A stretch of 64,000 nucleotides of DNA from Acidobacteriota bacterium. Its GTDB lineage: Bacteria; Acidobacteriota; Vicinamibacteria; Vicinamibacterales; CAVVIG01. The DNA is taken from positions 209,450 to 273,449 of the forward strand of contig JAFDVO010000018.1 in the NCBI GenBank assembly GCA_018268955.1, given 5' to 3'. The translations under genes and the position numbers were made by a program. The notes under the pieces were generated by a model. That model was given only the letters and a program-made list of their open reading frames with translations. It did not search any database and had not been told where the DNA came from. Every line of letters begins with the position of its first letter. The first letter of the stretch is position 1. This document shows positions 7,845-16,647 of the stretch, piece by piece.

Positions 7845-10795
7845 GCCGCACCTCCAGCACCGCGTTGCGAGAACGCGTGGCTTCGGCCCTCGGCGAGGGC
7901 GACCTTCACGTAGTGGCCGGTGAACGAGGCGGGGTTCTGCGCAATCTGCTCCGGTGTGCCGGTCGCCACGATCTGCCCTCCCTCCGCGCCACCGTCAGGC
8001 CCGAGGTCGATGATGTAGTCGGCAGTCTTGATCACGTCCAGGTTGTGCTCGATGACGAGCAGCGTGCTCCCCGCTTCGAGCAGCTTCTTGAACGCGGCAA
8101 GGAGCTTCGCGATGTCGTCGAAGTGGAGGCCGGTCGTCGGCTCGTCGAGGATGTAGAGGATCCGCTCGCCGCCGTGGGACGAGAGATGCGCCGCGATCTT
8201 GATCCGCTGCGCCTCGCCGCCCGACAACGTCGTGGCAGGTTGCCCAAGGCGCAGGTAGCCGAGACCGATCTCGTCGAGCACCTGCAGCCTCCGGAGCACC
8301 TTCGGCGAACTGCTGAAGAATGTCAGCGCTTCGCGGACGGTGAGGTCCAGCACCTGGTTGATGTTGCGCCCGCGATAGTGGACCTCGAGCACCTGCGGCT
8401 TGAACCGCTTGCCATCGCACTGGTCACACGGCACGAACACATCCGCGAGGAACTGCATCTCGACGCGCACCTCGCCCTCGCCCTGGCACGCCTCACAGCG
8501 CCCGCCCGGCACGTTGAACGAGAAGTGGCTCGCGGTCAGCCCGCGCGACTTCGCGTCCTTCGTTGCCGCGAACAGCTCGCGAATCGGGTCGAACGCCTTC
8601 AGGTACGTCACAGGGTTCGATCGCGGCGTGCGGCCGATCGGCTGCTGGTCGACGAGCACCACGTCCGTGATGATCTCGGTGCCTTCGAGCCTGCGGTGCG
8701 CGCCGACCTTCCGGTCCCAGTCGCCCTTCTGCCGCTTGATCGCCGCGTAGAGCACGTCGTGCACGAGCGTGGACTTGCCCGATCCGCTCACGCCGGTGAC
8801 GCAGGTCAGCGTGTTGAGCGGGATGCTGATGTCGACGTCCTTCAGGTTGTGCTCGGTGGCGCCAAGCAGCTTGATGAACTGGCCGTTGCCCTTGCGGCGC
8901 GTGGACGGGACCGGAATCGCCAGCTCCTGCCGCAGGTACTTGGCCGTCAGCGATCGCGGCTCGTGCATGAGCGCGTCGAGCGTGCCCGAGAACACGACGC
9001 GGCCGCCCTGCTCGCCTGCGCCCACCCCGAGGTCGACGATGTGGTCGGCAACCTTGATCATGTCGGCGTCGTGCTCGACGACGAGGACGGTGTTGCCCTG
9101 ATCGCGCAGCTGCCGGAGGATGTCGATCAGCCGCAGGTTGTCGCGCGAGTGGAGGCCGATCGACGGTTCATCGAGCACGTAGAGCGTGCCCACCAGCGCG
9201 GAGCCAAGCGAGGTCGCCAGGTTGATGCGCTGCGCTTCCCCACCGGACAACGTGGACGACAGGCGGTCCAGCGACAGGTAGTCCAGCCCGACGTCCGCGA
9301 GGAACGCGAGACGGCGCCGGATCTCCTTCAGCACCTTGTCCGCAATCGCCGCTTCCTTCACGGTGAGCTCGAGCGACCCGAAGAACTGCTGTGCCTCGCG
9401 CACCGTCAGCGCCGAGACCTGATCGATCGTGCGGCCCGCGATCTTCACGTCGCGCGCCTCGCGTCGCAGGCGGCTGCCGCCGCAATCCGGGCAGGTCTGG
9501 TACCCGCGATACCGGCTCAGGAACACGCGCACGTGCACCTTGTACTTCTTCTTGTCGAGCCACTCGAAGAAGCCGCGGATGCCGTCGAAGTCCGCCGTCC
9601 CGTCGACCACCAGCTTCCGCTCTTGCTCGGAGAGATGGGCCCACGGCACATCCAGGCGGATCTTGTGCTTCTTCGCGCCGCGCTTCAGCTCCGCGAGGTG
9701 CGCCCGGTAGTTCGGCTTCGTCCACGGATCAATCGCGCCCTGCGCGAGGGACTTCGACGGATCCGGCACGACCAGGTTCATGTCGAGCTCGACGATGTTG
9801 CCGAAGCCGTGGCAGGTGGGACAGGCACCGAAGGGATTGTTGAATGAGAAGAGACGCGGCTGCGGATCCTCGTAGGCGATCCCGCACACCCGGCACTCGA
9901 ACCGCTCGGAGAACTGGTGGGTCCGCTCCGGCTGCCCGTCGCGCGCCATCTCGACGACCCACGCGGCGCCACCGCCCTCGCGGTAGGCCGTTTCGATCGA
10001 GTCGGTCAGGCGCTTGCGGTCGTCCTCGCTGCCAAGAGCGACGCGGTCCACGACAACCTGTAGCATCCCCTTCTTCGCCGCCGTCTTCGCATCCACATCG
10101 TCGAACGACACGGCGCGGCCATCGATCAGCAGGCGACCGAAGCCCTTGCGACGCAGCGTGTCGATGGTCGAGGCCACGGCCGCCGCGCTGGTCGTCTTGC
10201 GGCTCACCTTCGCGCTGCTCGTCCCATCGTCGTCGCCTTCGCTGAGTTCATCCACGTCGGCGGTCTCTGCTGATGCGAGCGGAGCGGACTCGACGATCGG
10301 GAGGTCGAACCCGAGGATGAGCCGTGCGCCTGCGCCGAGTTCACCCAGTTGCGACGCAACCACTTCGGCCGTCTCGCGCACGACTTCGCATCCGCACTGG
10401 CGGCAGTACGTCCGTCCCACACGCGCGAACAGCAGGCGCATGTAGTCGTGGATTTCGGTGGTGGTGCCGACCGTTGAGCGGGGATTGCGGATGCTGTTCT
10501 TCTGGCGGATGGCAATGGCGGGCGCGATGCCGTCGATGCGGTCGACGTCCGGCTTCTCCATCCGCTCGAGGAACTGGCGGGCGTAGGCGGAGAGCGACTC
10601 GACGTAGCGCCGCTGCCCCTCGGCGTAGATCGTGTCGAAGGCGAGCGACGACTTCCCCGAGCCGCTCACGCCGGTGACGATGATGAGCGTGCCGACCGGC
10701 AGCGTGACGTCGATGTTCTTGAGGTTGTGCGTCCGTGCGCCGCGGACAACGATCGCGGCCGGCTCAGCGGACGCGCTGCCCGGAGTCTCTGGCAT
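7841..10795 (-). CDS. uvrA: excinuclease ABC subunit A
   Basis: Damage-recognition ATPase of nucleotide-excision repair. 984 aa. Two ABC modules are complete: Walker [11 protein letters not shown] near residue 42 and [10 protein letters not shown] in the C-terminal half, two LSGGEAQRI signatures, and DEPSIGLH / [11 protein letters not shown]alker B segments. Zinc modules CRVCG...CPTC and CEAC...CDQC are intact. The first module carries an acidic/Ser-rich insertion near residues 170-195 (GDDDGTSS). It leads the repair operon with the HEAT-repeat and AAG genes. Confidence 0.97.
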   Translation of the reverse strand: MPETPGSASAEPAAIVVRGARTHNLKNIDVTLPVGTLIIVTGVSGSGKSSLAFDTIYAEGQRRYVESLSAYARQFLERMEKPDVDRIDGIAPAIAIRQKNSIRNPRSTVGTTTEIHDYMRLLFARVGRTYCRQCGCEVVRETAEVVASQLGELGAGARLILGFDLPIVESAPLASAETADVDELSEGDDDGTSSAKVSRKTTSAAAVASTIDTLRRKGFGRLLIDGRAVSFDDVDAKTAAKKGMLQVVVDRVALGSEDDRKRLTDSIETAYREGGGAAWVVEMARDGQPERTHQFSERFECRVCGIAYEDPQPRLFSFNNPFGACPTCHGFGNIVELDMNLVVPDPSKSLAQGAIDPWTKPNYRAHLAELKRGAKKHKIRLDVPWAHLSEQERKLVVDGTADFDGIRGFFEWLDKKKYKVHVRVFLSRYRGYQTCPDCGGSRLRREARDVKIAGRTIDQVSALTVREAQQFFGSLELTVKEAAIADKVLKEIRRRLAFLADVGLDYLSLDRLSSTLSGGEAQRINLATSLGSALVGTLYVLDEPSIGLHSRDNLRLIDILRQLRDQGNTVLVVEHDADMIKVADHIVDLGVGAGEQGGRVVFSGTLDALMHEPRSLTAKYLRQELAIPVPSTRRKGNGQFIKLLGATEHNLKDVDISIPLNTLTCVTGVSGSGKSTLVHDVLYAAIKRQKGDWDRKVGAHRRLEGTEIITDVVLVDQQPIGRTPRSNPVTYLKAFDPIRELFAATKDAKSRGLTASHFSFNVPGGRCEACQGEGEVRVEMQFLADVFVPCDQCDGKRFKPQVLEVHYRGRNINQVLDLTVREALTFFSSSPKVLRRLQVLDEIGLGYLRLGQPATTLSGGEAQRIKIAAHLSSHGGERILYILDEPTTGLHFDDIAKLLAAFKKLLEAGSTLLVIEHNLDVIKTADYIIDLGPDGGAEGGQIVATGTPEQIAQNPASFTGHYVKVALAEGRSHAFSQRGAGGAA

Positions 10796-10800
10796 GCCTA

Positions 10801-10856
10801 CCCTGTCTGCTTTTTCGCCGCGTGGTTAAACAGCGATCGTAGCGCAGCAGACAGGG
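10801..10856. promoter_or_regulatory. 10-bp inverted repeat flanking the uvrA upstream region
   Basis: CCCTGTCTGC (10801-10810) and its exact complement GCAGACAGGG (10847-10856) are separated by 36 bases that hold TTTAAC on the minus strand, a possible -10. The left arm begins six bases from the uvrA ATG. It may be an operator or a structured 5' leader. It does not match the CTGT-N8-ACAG LexA box. Confidence 0.4.
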
Positions 10857-10880
10857 AGCGGCAACTCTTCGGGGAAGTTC

Positions 10881-10908
10881 GAACTTAGAACGCAGAAGTC
10901 AGAACTGA
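10881..10908. repeat. period-7 tandem tract, 4 units
   Basis: GAACTTA, GAACGCA, GAAGTCA, GAACTGA in a row between uvrA and the cytochrome gene. Confidence 0.65.
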
Positions 10909-11035
10909 CAGGCAACGTTCAGCATCGGCAGGGACGTTCACAACCGCGGTGGCGCATCGTCGCCCGTTCAGCCCAAGCAGCCCGGCCCGCCCGTGCCTGC
11001 CCCGCCAGCTTTTTGTGCCGTCCTGCCATCCCGCG

Positions 11036-11446
11036 TCAGTGAGCTGGCGTGCGGAGCACCTTGAGGTACTCGACCACGTTCCAGACCTCGTCCTTGGTGA
11101 GCTTGCTCTTGAAGGCCGGCATGTCGTTCGTGTGGCCGTTCCACACCTTGTAGTAGAGGATCCCTTCCGGGTTGAGGTCCGCGCGGAACTCGTCCGTGAG
11201 GTCGGCAGCGTGGTCCGAATCCGGCCCGTTGCCCTTGCCCTCGGGTCCGTGGCACTTCGCGCAGTTCGACGCGTAAAGCGACTTGCCCTTCTTCGCGGCA
11301 TCGGCGGCATTCTTCACCGGGCTTTTCTCCGCCTTGGCGCCGTCTGGAATCGTCCAGCCCTGATACTGTGCCGACGCGCCGCCTGCGAGCCCCAGCACCA
11401 GCATCGACCCGAACAGCCCCGTGTGCCACCGCCATCCCTGCTTCAT
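11036..11446 (-). CDS. periplasmic class I cytochrome c
   Basis: Mono-haem electron carrier. 136 aa. A signal peptide ends near GGASAQ; the haem site CAKCH is at residues 62-66 and the axial Met lies in NDMPAF near residue 113. I chose the ATG at 11446: GGAGG stands five bases upstream, while the adjacent in-frame GTG (11449) would be too close. It is a single gene, divergent from the cupin gene. The redox partner cannot be named from the sequence. Confidence 0.9.
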   Translation of the reverse strand: MKQGWRWHTGLFGSMLVLGLAGGASAQYQGWTIPDGAKAEKSPVKNAADAAKKGKSLYASNCAKCHGPEGKGNGPDSDHAADLTDEFRADLNPEGILYYKVWNGHTNDMPAFKSKLTKDEVWNVVEYLKVLRTPAH

Positions 11447-11521
11447 CACATCCTCCTGAGGTGGTGGCTATTATAGACATCGCGCAGCCGCATCCGGCTG
11501 AGCGCCACGGAGGCGGCAGCC

Positions 11522-11929
11522 ATGAAGATCTTCCGCAACGACGCCACACCTTTCCGACCGGCCGATGTGAACTCCTTCGTCGGTCCCGCGCAGACGAAGC
11601 TGCTCGCCTCGTCGGACGAAGCGACGCCGGTGCACGTCTACCGCGTCCAGTTCGACGCCGGTGCGCGCACGAACTGGCATCACCACTCCGGCCCGCAGTG
11701 GCTCTTCGTCGTCGAGGGCCGGATTCGCGTGCAGACCGACGGAGGTCAGCCGCAGGATCTCGAGACGGGCGATGCCGTCGTCATCGCGCCGGGCGAGAAG
11801 CACTGGCACGGAGCGGTGCCCGGCCAGCGCGGCGTGCACCTCGCGGTCAACGTCAACGCGCAGACGACCTGGCTCGAGCCGGTTGCGGACGAGGTGTACG
11901 AGCCGACGTTCGACCCGCAAGGAAGTTAG
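11522..11929 (+). CDS. small cupin-domain protein
   Basis: 135 aa, one cupin barrel. Motif 1 (WHHHSGPQWLFVVEG, residues ~50-64) and motif 2 (GDAVVIAPGEKHWHG, ~84-98) carry the His/Glu metal ligands. Proteins of this type are quercetinase- or carboxymuconolactone-like cupins, usually of unknown substrate. There is no signal peptide, so it is cytoplasmic. GGAGG lies upstream of the ATG. It stands alone and is followed by repeat tracts. Confidence 0.82.
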   Translation: MKIFRNDATPFRPADVNSFVGPAQTKLLASSDEATPVHVYRVQFDAGARTNWHHHSGPQWLFVVEGRIRVQTDGGQPQDLETGDAVVIAPGEKHWHGAVPGQRGVHLAVNVNAQTTWLEPVADEVYEPTFDPQGS

Positions 11930-12013
11930 ACGTTAGAAGTTAGACGTTAGAACTTAGGGTGCTGAATTCAGAAGTTCCGGAGGGCGGAGGACGGAGCGCG
12001 GAGGGCGGAGCCC
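11924..12013. repeat. two period-7 tracts after the cupin gene
   Basis: AGTTAGA / CGTTAGA alternate four times (11924-11951), then after a short gap CGGAGGG, CGGAGGA, CGGAGCG, CGGAGGG, CGGAGCC (11979-12013). The cupin stop codon falls inside the first unit. Confidence 0.8.
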
Positions 12014-12151
12014 CGAAGCCTCGGAGCGCAGGTGAGAACCCGAAGCCGACCCCGCCTGGAGCCCGCAGTCCGAAGCCCGAAGCCTCGGAGCGCAGTGAGA
12101 ACCCGAAGCCGACACCGGCCGGAGCCCAAAGTCCGAAGCCCGAAGCCGAAG
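12013..12151. repeat. 64-bp tandem repeat, about 2.2 copies
   Basis: Copy 1 at 12013-12076, copy 2 at 12077-12139 with a one-base deletion, then a short third start. The unit opens with CCGAAGCCTCGGAGCGCAG and also shows a 7-base rhythm (AGTCCGA, AGCCCGA). Confidence 0.8.
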
Positions 12152-12204
12152 GTTTGGACAGATGTAGGCACTCCGTTTGCGACGCTCGTCCGTGGAGGTC
12201 TTCA

Positions 12205-12390
12205 GTGGCTGACAAGGACAAGCAGGACAAGACGACGCATGTCGAGGACATCAATCCGGCCCCGTGGCTCGGCCGTGTCGGCGATGGGGAGACGATGACG
12301 TCTGGCGAATACATCTCGCGTGAGCTGCGTGAGCTGACCGAGCGAGCCCGAGCGCAGCGCGAGCGGGAGCGCAAGCACGACGAGAAGTAG
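12205..12390 (+). CDS. small highly charged hypothetical protein
   Basis: 61 aa from a GTG with GGAGG six bases upstream (12194-12198). Very hydrophilic: an acidic/basic start (VADKDKQDKTTHVED), a central GYxxxE-like segment (TSGEYISRELRELTERA), and an Arg/Glu-rich tail ending KHDEK that should form one helix. There is no signal or membrane segment. The open frame extends upstream through repeats, which are probably not translated. Not recognised; the strong ribosome-binding site supports it being real. Confidence 0.6.
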   Translation: MADKDKQDKTTHVEDINPAPWLGRVGDGETMTSGEYISRELRELTERARAQRERERKHDEK

Positions 12391-12406
12391 CGGCTGGAGG
12401 GCGGAG

Positions 12407-12438
12407 GTGCATTCGTGCATTCGTGCATTCGTGCATTA
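12407..12438. repeat. period-8 tandem tract, 4 units
   Basis: GTGCATTC three times, then GTGCATTA, directly before the sirtuin gene. Confidence 0.85.
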
Positions 12439-12450
12439 GAGCCGTAGAGT

Positions 12451-13202
12451 ATGTCCCCCTCCCTCCCGCTTGTCCGCCTAGCCGAGGCGCTTCGAGGTGC
12501 CGCGTCGGTCACCGTGCTGACCGGGGCGGGTGTGTCTGCGGCGAGCGGCGTGCCGACGTTCCGCGGGGCTGGCGGACTCTGGCGGAACTTCTCCGCGACC
12601 GACCTTGCGACGCCGGAAGCGTTCGCCCGCGATCCGCACACCGTCTGGGAGTGGTATGCGTGGCGGCGCGAGCAGATCGCGCAGTGCGAGCCGAACGCGG
12701 CGCACCACGTGCTGGCTCGCTTCGCTGGACGCAGGCACGGGACCGCTGGCGCGTCGTCACGCAGAACGTCGACGACCTGCACGTCCGCGCCGGCACGAAG
12801 GACCTGGTGCGGCTGCACGGGTCGATCTTCGAGCTGCGGTGCTGGAACCACTGCCCCGGGTCGCCGCATCCCTGGCGCGACGAACGGGTGCCGTTGCCGG
12901 TGATGCCGCCGAAGTGCCCGCGATGCGGTGGCCTCGCGCGGCCGGCAGTGGTCTGGTTCGGGGAGTCGCTGGACCCGGCCAACATCGCTGCGGCCGATGC
13001 GCTCACGGCGTGTGACGTCTTCATCGCCGCCGGCACATCGGCCCTCGTCTACCCGGCTGCGGGCCTGCTGCACACGGCCCGTGCACGAGGGGCCTTCACG
13101 GCGGAGTTGAACGTGGAGGCCACCGATGCGACCGCTCTCGTGGACGCCGCGGTCCAGGGGCGGGTCGAGGAGACGCTGGCCGAAGTCGACGCGATGATCT
13201 GA
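12451..13202 (+). pseudogene. SIR2-family NAD-dependent deacylase, frameshifted
   Basis: The N-terminal part is read from the ATG at 12451 ([20 protein letters not shown], the NAD site) up to about 12720. The rest is in the -1 frame: [13 protein letters not shown], the catalytic-His motif RLHGSIFE, a Cys4 zinc site (CW..C and CPRC) and GTSALVYPAAG. Joining the frames around 12715-12735 would give about 250 aa, the normal sirtuin length, so one base appears to be lost. Both halves keep conserved motifs and high third-position GC, so the shift is recent or is a sequencing/assembly error. Confidence 0.85.
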
Positions 13203-13272
13203 AACAGCCCCGGCCGTGTTACCATTCGGTGTTCCGGTCGGCCAACGCCTGCCGGTTCGCCCACCACGCCAA

Positions 13273-13348
13273 GCCGGCGTAGCTCAGTTGGTAGAGCAGC
13301 TGATTCGTAATCAGCAGGTCACGTGTTCGAGTCACGTCGCCGGCTCCA
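13273..13348 (+). tRNA. tRNA-Thr (anticodon CGT)
   Basis: 76 nt with encoded CCA. The 7-bp acceptor stem GCCGGCG/CGCCGGC, D-loop AGCTCAGTTGGTAGAGC, anticodon stem GCTGA/TCAGC with loop TTCGTAA, and T-loop GTTCGAGTC are all canonical. It reads ACG codons. The DNA just after its 3' end looks like a former integration site. Confidence 0.97.
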
Positions 13349-13677
13349 GTCCCATCAGCAACTTACAGAGATAGTCGATTCGCCAGATTACGCGTGGCTA
13401 CCACATGGCTACCACGCGAACGGCGAACGCGACAGGGGCTCCGCACGATCCGACGTTGAGACGAGCGCGCCCGAGACGAGCGCGCCCAGGCGCCCTCCGG
13501 AATTTCGGCCGTGGTTCTTTAAGAGTACGGCGATCCACAACTCTCTGGTCCGCACGTGAACCAGGGAGATGTCGACGTCCACGCTCGCGCCGCAGTCCAC
13601 CCTCCTCTACACCCCCGGTGCCAGGCGCCCTTGAGCTGCACCGCGTAGGAGGTTGTCTCCGTGTCACGGGTGCGGTC
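13349..13677. other. gene-free stretch after tRNA-Thr; possible island scar
   Basis: About 330 bases with no convincing gene. A 10-bp direct repeat TGGCTACCAC occurs at 13395-13404 and 13406-13415. Closely spaced repeats of this kind are often found beside tRNA-borne attachment sites of tyrosine-integrase elements. No integrase is present and no second copy of the tRNA 3' end was found in the window. Frames on both strands are short and lack motifs. Confidence 0.4.
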
Positions 13678-13833
13678 CTACCCGAAGGCCGGCGGGGGAA
13701 CAGCCGCAGAGGTGTGCGCGCGGCGCTGTTGCGCGAGCCACTCCTCGAGGTCGCGCCACCGCTCGGGCGTGCGGACCTTCGCGCGAAGGATGTCAGCGGC
13801 TTCGTCCGCATGGGAGAACCCCGCCGCCTTCAT
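13678..13833 (-). CDS. small hypothetical protein
   Basis: 51 codons from ATG at 13833 to TAG. The translation is protein-like: MKAAGFSHADEAADILRA, then VRTPERWRDLEEWLAQQRR and a Pro-rich end. It is amphipathic and helical with high third-position GC. No Shine-Dalgarno sequence or family recognised. It may be the tail of a decayed gene in the tRNA-linked region. Confidence 0.4.
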   Translation of the reverse strand: MKAAGFSHADEAADILRAKVRTPERWRDLEEWLAQQRRAHTSAAVPPPAFG

Positions 13834-13866
13834 CGCGGCCGTGCAGCGATCCTATCGGCGCGACCG

Positions 13867-13986
13867 ATGGACGGACCAACCCGAGTGGAGCTGAAACCGT
13901 CGTCGCAGGGAGTGGACGCGCTCGCTGAGGCACTCCGCGCCACCTACGTGCAGAACGGCGTCCCCGTGGATTGGGACAGAGCGTGA
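13867..13986 (+). CDS. small hypothetical protein
   Basis: 39 codons, divergent from the neighbouring small gene with only 33 bases between. The translation (MDGPTRVELKPSSQGVDALA, then EALRATYVQNGVPVDWDRA) is soluble and helix-prone with GC-rich third positions. There is no ribosome-binding site. It is also in frame with a longer unlikely frame, so it may be a fragment. Confidence 0.3.
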   Translation: MDGPTRVELKPSSQGVDALAEALRATYVQNGVPVDWDRA

Positions 13987-14024
13987 GCCCGCTGACCGCC
14001 TGTTCGCCGCGGTGACTGCTGGCT

Positions 14025-15068
14025 CTATGTAGGAACGACCCGCCACTTCGCGCCCGGGCCGCGCCCTTCGACCTGGACGCGGCCTTCGGCTCGCATCTGC
14101 CGAAGGACGTGACGGACCATGTCGCGGCTGACGCCAGGACAGTCCTGTTCGAGATCGGCGATGCCAAACGCGCCGATGCGCCGGGCCACAGCGGCGCGCA
14201 CCTGATCGCCCTTCGAGCCTTTCAACGTCTCGACGCGCGCCTCGAACTCGTCGTAGGCGCGAATCAGCACGCCCCAGAAGTAGTCGAGCCAGGGATGCGG
14301 ATCGTGCGTGTGCGCGTGCCAGGCGTGTGAGCTGCGTGCGAGCGCCTCGTAGTAGGTTTCGCGCGATTCCTCAATGATGCGCTCGAGGCTGACATAGCGC
14401 CCGACCTGGTAGTCGAAGTGGTAGAGCAGCAACAAGGACAGCAACCGCCCCACACGCCCATTCCCGTCCGTGAACGGGTGGATGCACAGAAAGTCGAGGA
14501 CCGCGAGCGGAAGGACAACCAACGGGTCGGCCAGCGATTCCCCGACCGCGGCATGATAGTTGGCGACGAGGTCCGCCATGGCCTGCGGCGTGGCGACCGC
14601 AGGCGTCGGCGTGAACCGGACGCGCACGACCGTGCCGCCGCCGTCGCGTTCGATGATCTGGTTGTCGGTGCTCTTCCAGCGTCCGCCCGCTCCCGGCTGA
14701 TATCGATAGAGCAGGTGATGAATCTGAAGGACGACATTCTGCGCGAACCGCATGTCGGCGTGCGACTCGTGAATGAGCTGCAAGGCGTCGCGGTAGCCGG
14801 CAATCTCCTGCTCCGACCGCGTCCGCGGCTCGGTTCTGCGAATCACCAGGTCCGCGACCCGGCCGGGCGCCGCCACCACGCCCTCGATCCGGTTCGACGA
14901 CTCGGCGGACTCGATGATGGCGTGGGTGCGGAGGGTGTCGAGTTGCTCAGGAAACTGCCGGACAAACAGGTCCTGGCGTCCACGTGATTCGCCGAGCCGA
15001 TGGATGGCGCTCAGCTCGGAGGCGCCGAACGTCAAACCGCGGAGGTAAGCCGGATGGAGAGAAGGCAT
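14025..15068 (-). CDS. Fic-family AMPylating protein with winged-helix tail
   Basis: 347 aa. The Fic core has the full motif HPFTDGNGR (residues 197-205), so it should transfer AMP (or another nucleotide moiety) to a protein hydroxyl. The N-terminal inhibitory helix SNRIEG (58-63) fits the (S/T)xxxE(G/N) rule of class II Fic proteins, which hold themselves inactive. The last ~70 residues (SKGDQVRAAVARRIGAFGI..., then REAEG-like wing) form a winged helix, suggesting DNA binding or autoregulation. It lies alone next to the tRNA-linked scar, so it may be acquired. The target is unknown. Confidence 0.9.
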   Translation of the reverse strand: MPSLHPAYLRGLTFGASELSAIHRLGESRGRQDLFVRQFPEQLDTLRTHAIIESAESSNRIEGVVAAPGRVADLVIRRTEPRTRSEQEIAGYRDALQLIHESHADMRFAQNVVLQIHHLLYRYQPGAGGRWKSTDNQIIERDGGGTVVRVRFTPTPAVATPQAMADLVANYHAAVGESLADPLVVLPLAVLDFLCIHPFTDGNGRVGRLLSLLLLYHFDYQVGRYVSLERIIEESRETYYEALARSSHAWHAHTHDPHPWLDYFWGVLIRAYDEFEARVETLKGSKGDQVRAAVARRIGAFGIADLEQDCPGVSRDMVRHVLRQMRAEGRVQVEGRGPGAKWRVVPT

Positions 15069-15325
15069 CGCAATAGCTCAAAGAGGTAATAAGTGGTCGA
15101 TTTTACCCCTTCTCTGGCGATCATTACCCCCATTGCGGGTCGAACGTAGGCAGATTCAGCACCCTGCGATGTCAACTGCTATTTAGCTGATTTGACAACC
15201 ACTTAGCAGAATAGGCTTGTATCTGTGCGGCCTCATCCGCTTGTAAGCACCCTCGTCCCTGAGTGGCCGGCTCCGTCCGCTCGCCATCATAGGACCCGAC
15301 CGGCGCGGCTCGGCCGCTTTCACGA
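15069..15325. other. AT-richer upstream region of fic with inverted repeats
   Basis: Noticeably richer in A/T than its surroundings. TGTCAA (15170-15175) pairs with TTGACA (15192-15197), and CTGCTA (15176-15181) with TAGCAG (15204-15209), giving interlocked inverted repeats like an operator. GGTAAT/ATTACC arms also occur near 15084 and 15122. No gene seen. Confidence 0.4.
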
Positions 15326-16213
15326 TCAGTGCGTCAGCGCGTACAGCAGGATGTCGATGCCGACCCGGTACGCCTCCGGCGAGAACCGGAAGAAGTAGTC
15401 GGACTCCTCCCCCTCCCGCTCCCACGGATCAGGCAGGTCAGTGTTGTGCACCATCACCACCATGAGCCTGCCGTGGTCGTCCGCAATGCCGCGCACGTCG
15501 GGCGGCGAACCGTCCTCGTTCCAGCGCTCGATCGTCCCGCCGCCCGAACGGCGCCACGTCTGGATCGACGCCATCTGCGGAATACGCGTCACGGTGAACA
15601 TCGTGTTCCAGATCGGGTGGCCCGGCGGCGTGAGGTCCACGATCGGAAACGCGCCATGCGGCAGCACGCGGCCGATCTCGTCGTCGAACTGCGCCCGCGC
15701 CATGCTGCCGTGATAATCGGAGACGAGCAGGAACCCGCCCTTCAGCAGGTAGGCCCGCAACCGCTCCACCTCAGCGTCGCTGAACCGCGCCGTGCCGGCA
15801 TCTTCCATGAGGACGAACGAGCACTTGAACAGCCAGTCGTCCGTTAACCGCACGACGACGGCATCGGGGACCTGCTCGCTGCCCTGCATCGTGCGCTTGA
15901 CCGGCACCTTGGTCAGTTCGGAGACGCGCGTGCTGAAGTTGAGGTCTGCACCCGGATAATCGGTGCCCCAACCCTGCTTCTCGCGGCGATCGCTCGAGAA
16001 CATCGCACGACAGAAATTGAAGCTGCCGTCGTACGTCGATTCGGTCGGGAATTTCGGGGGCGCGAAACCGTAGAACCCGGAGAAGATCCGCTGCGCGTGC
16101 GCCGTCCCGAGTGCGCCAGCCACCACGGCCACCACAAGCGCCATCGTCACCATCGGTCGACGCCTGACCGCCGCAATTCGCCGAGTTCCGCGCCCAGTCA
16201 GCCAGGTTCGCAT
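15326..16213 (-). CDS. secreted DUF4159-domain protein
   Basis: 295 aa. The N-terminus is basic then hydrophobic (MVTMALVVAVVAGALGTAHA), a signal peptide or anchor. The mature part begins with YGFAPPKFPTESTYDGSFNF and contains LKGGFLLVSDYHGS and NTDLPDPWEREGEE. DUF4159 is related to the class I glutamine-amidotransferase-like fold, and in this clade is often a secreted stand-alone protein of unknown role. A TATAGT -10-like hexamer lies at 16236-16231. There is no operon partner. Confidence 0.85.
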   Translation of the reverse strand: MRTWLTGRGTRRIAAVRRRPMVTMALVVAVVAGALGTAHAQRIFSGFYGFAPPKFPTESTYDGSFNFCRAMFSSDRREKQGWGTDYPGADLNFSTRVSELTKVPVKRTMQGSEQVPDAVVVRLTDDWLFKCSFVLMEDAGTARFSDAEVERLRAYLLKGGFLLVSDYHGSMARAQFDDEIGRVLPHGAFPIVDLTPPGHPIWNTMFTVTRIPQMASIQTWRRSGGGTIERWNEDGSPPDVRGIADDHGRLMVVMVHNTDLPDPWEREGEESDYFFRFSPEAYRVGIDILLYALTH

Positions 16214-16647
16214 GGCGGTACCGTCCCCCGACTATAGGGGCAGGGGCGACCGATGCCCGAGAAAATTTCGTGGATCCTGCCGAGTCCGGATTCCGGACGC
16301 CGGCGGCGTGGTAGTGGTCGTAATCAATGCGCGGGCGGCAGCGCCGGGCGCCGCGTCCCTAACGGGCCGGTCCCGCCCAGGTCACCGGACGGAGGGACGA
16401 TCGTCGGCGCGGTCCTGGTCAGGCTCGACCCTCACGGCGAGCCTGATTTCCCGCTCGAACGGGGCCATCGAGCTGGCAACGCCGGAGGTCCTCAGAGCCA
16501 CAGCTTGCGGAGCGCAATCGAGTTCGGCAAAGACCTGAACGCGGATGAATGGGCTTTCCACGCGTCCATCGGCTGCAAGCCGCAGGCCCGACCGTACAGC
16601 AGGTTTCGCTGTCGGGCTTCCGCCGCATCTGGCACCATGAGCGGAGC
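16214..16647. other. gene-free stretch between DUF4159 and amidohydrolase
   Basis: 434 bases shared by the two divergent genes. Frames on both strands here are short, have no motifs and are extensions of shadow frames. Apart from the TATAGT near 16231 I see no regulatory structure. Confidence 0.5.

Noticed and set aside
7802..9847. 681-codon plus-strand frame opposite uvrA
   Set aside because: No motifs, composition of an antisense shadow; uvrA is unmistakable on the other strand.
11924..12151. CRISPR array
   Set aside because: Units are 7 or 64 bases with no unique spacers and no cas genes nearby.
15263..15275. Second attachment site matching the tRNA-Thr 3' end
   Set aside because: Only about nine bases (GCCGGCTCC-like) match, which is expected by chance in this composition.
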